From positions 2,790,001-2,854,000 of the forward strand of contig NZ_CP015378.1 of NCBI RefSeq assembly GCF_001629705.1: a stretch of 64,000 bases of DNA, given 5' to 3'. This DNA comes from Fictibacillus phosphorivorans. Lineage in GTDB: Bacteria > Bacillota > Bacilli > Bacillales > Fictibacillaceae. Below the pieces are notes generated by a model. The model was given only the letters and a program-made list of their open reading frames with translations. It was not told the origin of the DNA and searched no databases. The position numbers were made by a program, and so were the translations under genes. Shown here piece after piece: positions 57,829-64,000 of the stretch (positions are counted from its first letter, which is position 1; every line of letters starts with the position of its first letter).

Positions 57829-58080
57829 TCTGGAATCGCTCATAAATCTCTGGAATCGCTCATAAATCTCTAGAATCGCTCATAAATCTCTGGAATCGCT
57901 CATAAATCTCTAGAATCGCTCATAAATCTCTAGAATCGCTCATAAATCTCTGGAATCGCTCATAAATCTCTGGAATCGCTCATAAATCTCTAGAATCGCT
58001 CATAAATCTCTAGAATCGCTCATAAATCTCTAGAATCGCTCATAAATCTCTGGAATCGCTCATAAATCTCTGGAATCGCT
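57829..58080. repeat. 20-bp tandem repeat, 12 full copies
   Basis: Twelve head-to-tail copies of CATAAATCTCTRGAATCGCT (57841-58080) plus a partial copy before them. All are identical except one position (R), which alternates between G and A. Read from the partial copy the alleles run G,G,A,G,A,A,G,G,A,A,A,G,G. Non-coding in both strands (20 is not a multiple of 3 and stops occur). It lies between mnmA and yrrB. Confidence 0.97.
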
Positions 58081-58131
58081 CTAAAAGCGAGCATAGATAT
58101 GCCGCTGCATGAGCACCTTATTTCATTAATG

Positions 58132-58183
58132 CAAAAAAACTGGCTCCCTTAGGCAATTTGACGCCCTAGTAAGCCAGTTTTTC
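58132..58183 (-). terminator. Terminator of mnmA
   Basis: An AAAACTGGCT/AGCCAGTTTT stem encloses a second small stem, with a T-run on the minus strand. Confidence 0.75.
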
Positions 58184-58192
58184 TACATTCTT

Positions 58193-59335
<1,143 letters not shown>

Positions 59336-59360
59336 TCATTCATATGACAAACATTGTAAC

Positions 59361-60500
59361 TTATTTTGCTAAACGTTTCACGATTTTTGCTGTCTCATGT
59401 GCCGCGTATTCAATATCTTCCAATTTGTTGCCTAGACCAAAGCTAAAACGAACAGAAGATTTCGTACGATCATCATCACCAAACATCGCTTTTAAAACGT
59501 GTGAAGGTTCGTGTGAGCCCGCCGTACATGCTGATCCGCTAGAAGCTGCGATACCTGCAAGATCTAGATTGACTAGAAGCACTTCGGTTTTCACACCAAG
59601 AAAACTTACGTTAAGAATGTGCGGAAGAAAATGATCAGGACTTCCATTCTCAATGAAAGATATCTCTTCTTCTTGCCATACTCTCTTCATCGTATCTCTA
59701 AAAGTCGTGTATTGCCTAAAACGTTCTTCTCTTTCTTTTTCTGCGATGCTTGCCGCTTTTCGTAAAGCAGCGATTCCTGCTACATTCTCCGTACCAGCAC
59801 GGCGCTTACGCTCTTGTTCACCGCCGAAGCCTTGAGGAAGAAAAGGGACTCCTTCTCTTACAAAAAGAAATCCTGTTCCTTTTGGGCTATTGATCTTATG
59901 ACCAGAAGCACTTAACAGATCGATGTTCAGTTCATTAACATCGAGCGAGATCAAGCCATAAGCTTGAACAGCATCCGTATGAAATAAGATCTCTTTTTCC
60001 TTTAAAATTTTTCCGATCTCTTTTATGTCTTGTGTTGTCCCTGTTTCATTGTTGCAATACATGATTGAAACGAGAATCGTATCTTCTGTTAGAGATCTCT
60101 TTAGTTCGTCTAAAGAAATCCTACCTTCATCATCAACAGACAAGTAAGTTACATCGTAACCTCTCTTTTCAAGCTCATGAAAGGTATGAAGTACAGCATG
60201 ATGCTCAATTTCTGTCGTAATAACATGCTTTCCTTTTTTCCCAGGTGCAGAGACTGTACCAAGAATAGCTAGATTATCACTCTCTGTACCGCCGCTTGTA
60301 AAAATGATCTCATTACGTGAAGCACCAATAGAAGTAGCAATCATGGTTCTCGCATCATCAAGAGCTTTACGAGTCTGTCTTCCGTAATGATGAATGCTAG
60401 AAGGATTCCCAAAATGTTCAGTTAGAAAAGGAATCATTTCTTCTATGACTTCAGGATGAACAGGAGAGGTTGCAGCGTGATCTAAATAAACGTTTTTCAT
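59361..60500 (-). CDS. Cysteine desulfurase (IscS/NifS type, YrvO)
   Basis: A 379-aa PLP enzyme that takes sulfur from cysteine. PLP Lys202 is in SASGHKINSPKG and the persulfide Cys325 in SSGSACTAGS. The adjacency to mnmA is the same as for B. subtilis YrvO, which delivers sulfur to MnmA. It follows cymR, so cysteine sensing and use are linked. Confidence 0.95.
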   Translation of the reverse strand: MKNVYLDHAATSPVHPEVIEEMIPFLTEHFGNPSSIHHYGRQTRKALDDARTMIATSIGASRNEIIFTSGGTESDNLAILGTVSAPGKKGKHVITTEIEHHAVLHTFHELEKRGYDVTYLSVDDEGRISLDELKRSLTEDTILVSIMYCNNETGTTQDIKEIGKILKEKEILFHTDAVQAYGLISLDVNELNIDLLSASGHKINSPKGTGFLFVREGVPFLPQGFGGEQERKRRAGTENVAGIAALRKAASIAEKEREERFRQYTTFRDTMKRVWQEEEISFIENGSPDHFLPHILNVSFLGVKTEVLLVNLDLAGIAASSGSACTAGSHEPSHVLKAMFGDDDRTKSSVRFSFGLGNKLEDIEYAAHETAKIVKRLAK

Positions 60501-60514
60501 TGTTCATTTCCTTC

Positions 60515-60934
60515 CTATATATAAAACATGTAAGCGTCCTGTGCGCCCTCATCTTCATAGTTTGCCAAATCTTCAAGAGTTGTAGAATCCAACACATCTT
60601 TTACCGCATCTCTAATTTTGACCCAAAGGTTTCGTTTTGCAGGTTCCTCGTCATCCATCACTTCAACGGGCGAAATAGGTCCTTCTAGCACTCGGATAAT
60701 ATCTCCTGCAGTAATCGTGGATGCTTCTTTAGCGAGCATATAACCACCATATGCACCGCGAATACTTTTAACAAGTCCTGCATTCCTAAGCGGGGCGATA
60801 AGCTGCTCCAAATAATGTTCGGATAGACTATATTCTTTTGCGATTAACTTCAATGCGATCGGACCTTCACCTGATCTCTTTGCTAATGCCATCATGATGG
60901 TTAATCCGTACCGACCTTTTGTTGATATCTTCAT
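60515..60934 (-). CDS. cymR: Cysteine metabolism repressor CymR
   Basis: An Rrf2-family regulator of 139 aa. The N-terminal winged helix has STKGRYGLTIMMALAKR and SLSEHYLEQLIAPLRNAGLVKSIRGAYGGYML, and the C-terminus ends with the CymR type ANYEDEGAQDAYMFYI. No iron-sulfur Cys ligands are seen, in keeping with CymR rather than IscR. With CysK it represses sulfur uptake and transsulfuration genes in B. subtilis. The ATG at 60934 has GGAG eight bases upstream. The first 68 bases overlap the preceding membrane gene. Confidence 0.95.
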   Translation of the reverse strand: MKISTKGRYGLTIMMALAKRSGEGPIALKLIAKEYSLSEHYLEQLIAPLRNAGLVKSIRGAYGGYMLAKEASTITAGDIIRVLEGPISPVEVMDDEEPAKRNLWVKIRDAVKDVLDSTTLEDLANYEDEGAQDAYMFYI

Positions 60935-61577
60935 ATTTTTCACTCCGTTCTAAAACAAACTTCACTAATTTTTGGCAATATGGAAGCGTCCTGCCCACAA
61001 TTGCTCCTATCGTTACACAAAAAAGGATCGTTCCGAACGAAACGGGACCTTTTAACATCCATCCAAAAAACAGAACAACCAATTCCATTAAGAGTCGAAT
61101 ATTTGAAACTTTCATCCCTGATTTTTCTGTAAGAGCAAGCATCAGACTATCTCTTGGTCCTGCACCGCAGTCTGAAGAAATATATAGCCCGATTCCAAAG
61201 CCTAAGATTAAGATTCCGATGATTAAGAACATCCATTTCCCAAAACCTGTTACAGGATCATGAAAAAAAGGAAGCCATAAATAAAAATCAATAAACAAAC
61301 CAACAGACACCATATTTAAAAAGGCACCTGATTGAGGTTTCTTTTTAGTTAATAAGGATGTAGCTAAAATGACAAAGAACCCCATTATGATCGACCATGT
61401 TCCTATAGAAAGTCCGAACTGTGCGAACAGTCCGATATGAAGGACGTCCCACGGAGCACTTCCGAGGTCTGCCTTGATCATAAGGGCGATTCCGAAAGCC
61501 ATAATAAATAATCCGATAAAAAATACAGACCACTGAAACAAAAATTTGTTCCATCTTGAATGCTTTTGGTCTTTCAC
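60867..61577 (-). CDS. YczE/YitT-type membrane protein
   Basis: A 236-aa membrane protein with about five or six segments, matching the YczE group through IALMIKADLGSAPWDVLHIG and SDCGAGPRDSLMLAL. Its function is unknown. The GTG at 61577 has AAGGA nine bases upstream; an ATG at 61625 would add 16 residues but has no site. Its end overlaps the start of cymR by 68 bases in another frame, which is long for a natural overlap. Confidence 0.8.
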   Translation of the reverse strand: MKDQKHSRWNKFLFQWSVFFIGLFIMAFGIALMIKADLGSAPWDVLHIGLFAQFGLSIGTWSIIMGFFVILATSLLTKKKPQSGAFLNMVSVGLFIDFYLWLPFFHDPVTGFGKWMFLIIGILILGFGIGLYISSDCGAGPRDSLMLALTEKSGMKVSNIRLLMELVVLFFGWMLKGPVSFGTILFCVTIGAIVGRTLPYCQKLVKFVLERSEKYEDINKRSVRINHHDGISKEIR

Positions 61578-61731
61578 TGTGCAAAATCCTTCCCTATTAA
61601 GTTGTCTCAATTCGTTTAATTCCATAAATCTAAAGCTTATTATAGCATGAAATCATTTCAACTTGCATGATGGACTATTGTATAGTATTGTCATATGACG
61701 ATTAGAACAAGTGTACGGAAGGATGATTGTA

Positions 61732-63066
61732 ATGGACTTGTTTTCTTACAAAGACGAAAGCTCCCATTCGTTAAAAAGACCTCTTGCCAACCGAATGCGT
61801 CCAAGAAAAATCACGGAATTTATCGGCCAAGAACATATAGCTGGTGAAGGTAAGCTTTTAAGACGAGCGATCGAAGCTGATCAACTCACACCGATGATCT
61901 TTTTTGGACCTCCTGGCACAGGTAAAACAACTTTAGCTAAAATTATTGCGAATTCCACATCTGCATGGTTTGAACAGCTTAATGCGGTTACGTCTGGAGT
62001 CGCTGATCTGAAGGTGATCATGGGGGCTGCTAGAGAACGTCTGTTATTAGAAGAAAAAAAGACAGTGCTCTTTATCGACGAGATCCATCGTTTTAACAAA
62101 AGTCAGCAAGACGCTCTCCTACCTTATGTAGAAGACGGATCGGTTATCTTAATCGGAGCAACAACAGAGAGTCCTATGTTCGAGATCAACCCCGCCCTCT
62201 TATCTCGATCTCGGTTATTTCGTTTTGAACCCCTCACAGATGAGCATATTGCAAAAGTCATCCAACAGGCCCTTTCTGATAAAGATAGAGGATATGGCAA
62301 ACATCTGATCACTATGGAAAAGAAAGCAATCGACCATATAGTCTCTATTTCGAACGGAGACGCAAGAACGGCACTTAATGCTGTAGAACTTGCTGTGTTA
62401 ACGACGAAACCAGACAAAGACGGAAACATTACGATCACAATAGAAATCGCTGAAGAATCTATTCAACAAAGAGTTCTTCAGTATGATAAAAAAGGAGACA
62501 ACCATTATGATACAGTCTCCGCTTTTATTAAAAGCATACGTGGATCAGACCCAGATGCCGCTCTATACTGGCTTGCAAAAATGATCTATGCCGGCGAAGA
62601 TCCTCGTTTTATTGCTCGCCGTTTGCTCGTTCATGCCGCTGAAGACGTTGGTCTCGCTGATCCGAACGCGTTACTTGTTGCACATGCTGCTAGTTATGCT
62701 GCCGACTTTATTGGTATGCCTGAAGCACGTATTCCCCTTGCAGAAGCTACACTTTACTTAGCCACTGCACCTAAAAGCAACAAAGTGATAACTGGAATTG
62801 ATAAAGCACTTGATGCAGTCAAAAAAGAAAAAACAGGTCTCGTTCCGATCCATCTGCGTGATGCTCATTATAAAGGAGCAAAACAACTTCAACATGGTGA
62901 GGACTATAAATATCCACATAATTTTGAAGATGGGTATGTACCACAAGAATATTTACCGAAGCATCTGCAGGGTAAAACGTTTTACGAACCTACTGAACGT
63001 GGCTTTGAAAAGAATCTTAAGAAGCGTCTCGACTATTTTAATGAGCGTAAGAAAAAGGGAAAGTGA
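61732..63066 (+). CDS. rarA: Replication-associated recombination protein RarA
   Basis: A 444-aa AAA+ ATPase of the clamp-loader type (MgsA/YrvN) that acts at stalled forks. It has RMRPRKITEFIGQEH near the start, Walker A FGPPGTGKTT near residue 62, Walker B LFIDEIHRFNK, sensor GATTESP, and the RarA C-terminal domain with YDTVSAFIKSIRGSDPDAALYWLAKMI. AAGGA lies eight bases before the ATG at 61732. Divergent from the YczE-like gene. Confidence 0.95.
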   Translation: MDLFSYKDESSHSLKRPLANRMRPRKITEFIGQEHIAGEGKLLRRAIEADQLTPMIFFGPPGTGKTTLAKIIANSTSAWFEQLNAVTSGVADLKVIMGAARERLLLEEKKTVLFIDEIHRFNKSQQDALLPYVEDGSVILIGATTESPMFEINPALLSRSRLFRFEPLTDEHIAKVIQQALSDKDRGYGKHLITMEKKAIDHIVSISNGDARTALNAVELAVLTTKPDKDGNITITIEIAEESIQQRVLQYDKKGDNHYDTVSAFIKSIRGSDPDAALYWLAKMIYAGEDPRFIARRLLVHAAEDVGLADPNALLVAHAASYAADFIGMPEARIPLAEATLYLATAPKSNKVITGIDKALDAVKKEKTGLVPIHLRDAHYKGAKQLQHGEDYKYPHNFEDGYVPQEYLPKHLQGKTFYEPTERGFEKNLKKRLDYFNERKKKGK

Positions 63067-63190
63067 ATCTATGAGACTTGATAACTTAGCAAACTAGCAA
63101 AAGATCTTCAGAAGTGTGTATAGGATTCTCTCTGATTGGTAAACATGAAAATATCAAATCAATATTTTTGTAGCTAAGGAGAGGATTACC

Positions 63191-64000
63191 GTGTCAAAAA
63201 TAAGACAGGACGCCTGGTCAGAAGAAGACGATCTATTGCTTGCCGAAACGGTCTTACGCCATGTGCGTGAAGGAAGTACACAGTTACATGCTTTTGAAGA
63301 GGTAGGAGATAAATTAGAGCGTACGAGTGCAGCAGTTGGTTTTCGATGGAATGCCATCGTTAGAAAAAAATACGAACAAGCATTAAAGATTGCTAAAAAG
63401 CAAAGAAAAGAACGTCAACGTGCGCTTGCGAGGTCACAGCAGCAACAACAACAGTCGAAACCTGCAGCTAAGCCAGTACAATTGAATAATGCTCCACAGA
63501 TGCACGATGATGAAACCTATCATCCTGAAGAGTTCTTCAAAACACCTTTTACGTATGAAAGAAACTCAGCAACACCAGCTCCAGTTGCTTCGTCACCCGC
63601 AGTTCCAGAACAACCGCTGAGTTATGTTCAGCAAACTGAAGCGGAAGCACCAGAAGTTACGAGCTTACAAGGGTCGCAACAGCCTTCATCACTGAATACC
63701 TATCGTCAAGCTTCTCAAGCTAGCAACGAACATAGTCTTACACTTGATGAAGTCATAGATTTTCTGAGTGGTTTGAAGCGAAACGGAATGTCGAGCGGCA
63801 AGCTCGTTCAAGAAAACATGGAACTTCGTCTTCAGATGAACGAGTTGATGCAGCAGAACAAAGTGATGAAAGATCAGCTTTCTGTTCTTGAGAAAGAGCA
63901 CCAGACGGTTCAGGAAGATTATCAAGCACTGATCCAAATCATGGACCGTGCAAGAAAAATGGTATTGTTCCAAGACGAAGATACCAATCCTAACGTTACC
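63191..64000 (+). CDS. rsfA: RsfA family transcriptional regulator, partial
   Basis: An open frame of 270 codons from the GTG at 63191 to the window edge, with no stop. AAGGAG lies upstream. The N-terminus has a Myb/SANT-like DNA-binding domain (about residues 5-60, RQDAWSEEDDLLLAETVLRHVREGS and SAAVGFRWNAIVRKKY), then a Gln/Ala/Pro-rich linker, and a coiled coil (about 210-260). This is the build of B. subtilis RsfA and YlbO (GerR), which tune sigma-F and sigma-E genes in sporulation. Which of the two it is cannot be decided here. Confidence 0.88.
   Translation, partial: MSKIRQDAWSEEDDLLLAETVLRHVREGSTQLHAFEEVGDKLERTSAAVGFRWNAIVRKKYEQALKIAKKQRKERQRALARSQQQQQQSKPAAKPVQLNNAPQMHDDETYHPEEFFKTPFTYERNSATPAPVASSPAVPEQPLSYVQQTEAEAPEVTSLQGSQQPSSLNTYRQASQASNEHSLTLDEVIDFLSGLKRNGMSSGKLVQENMELRLQMNELMQQNKVMKDQLSVLEKEHQTVQEDYQALIQIMDRARKMVLFQDEDTNPNVT

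Noticed and set aside
57829..58080. CRISPR array
   Set aside because: The repeat units are directly adjacent with no unique spacers and there are no cas genes; it is a simple tandem repeat.

Overview
This window looks like the chromosome of an aerobic, endospore-forming member of the Bacillaceae. It is low-GC and has strong GGAGG ribosome binding sites. Gene order largely follows Bacillus subtilis, and spore genes are present (gpr, an alpha/beta SASP, sigK, sda, an RsfA-like regulator, glcU-gdh). The genus cannot be fixed from the sequence alone; something like Fictibacillus or a relative is a reasonable guess. No tRNA, rRNA, CRISPR array, prophage or intact insertion sequence was seen.

Layout. 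0-7.7 kb: end of a yqxA-like gene, gpr, rpsT, holA, yqzM, the competence operon comEA-comEB-comEC and divergent comER. 7.8-15.4 kb: an accessory block that interrupts the com/yqe order known from B. subtilis. It holds class I ribonucleotide reductase nrdAB behind a cobalamin riboswitch, then a 3-hydroxybutyrate dehydrogenase and a GntP-type permease behind a sigma-54 promoter, with their probable enhancer-binding activator. 15.4-21.5 kb: the conserved yqeG-yqeH-aroE-yhbY-nadD-yqeK-rsfS-yqeM operon, then divergent sda behind a cluster of DnaA boxes. 21.7-27.7 kb: an Mrp sodium/proton antiporter operon that lacks mrpB, and pssA. 28-35 kb: pepF, a SASP, an uninterrupted sigK, a lipoprotein/DUF350/ATP-grasp ligase neighbourhood, a structured repeat element, and an island of very small ORFs including a YrzI-type gene. 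35-38 kb: menA, and glcU-gdh. 38-57.7 kb: a long leftward set covering sulfur recycling (yrrT-mtnN-luxS-mccA-mccB, yrhC), cell wall (pbpI, mltG), transcription (greA), nucleotides (udk), tRNA modification (trmR), ruvX, ireB, alaS with a T-box, an AI-2E transporter, recD2 and a TPR protein. 57.8-64 kb: a 20-bp tandem repeat, mnmA, a cysteine desulfurase, cymR, a YczE-like membrane protein, rarA, and the start of an rsfA-like gene.

How the parts connect. CymR, the cysteine-metabolism repressor, lies about 20 kb from the mtnN-luxS-mccAB operon, which in B. subtilis is one of its targets. The cysteine desulfurase supplies sulfur for MnmA next door. GPR, at one end, degrades SASPs such as the one at 30 kb. 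The sigma-54 block forms a self-contained 3-hydroxybutyrate uptake and oxidation unit. The B12 riboswitch on nrdAB implies a B12-dependent reductase elsewhere in the genome.

Points of most interest: B12 control of nrdAB; the missing mrpB; three matching inverted repeats in front of the sigma-54 promoter; a dispersed repeat lodged between the alaS T-box terminator and alaS; a two-allele 20-bp tandem repeat; 21-bp-period repeats at two other sites; the absence of spoIIP and trhP1/trhP2 from their usual places; and the small-ORF island near 34.5 kb.
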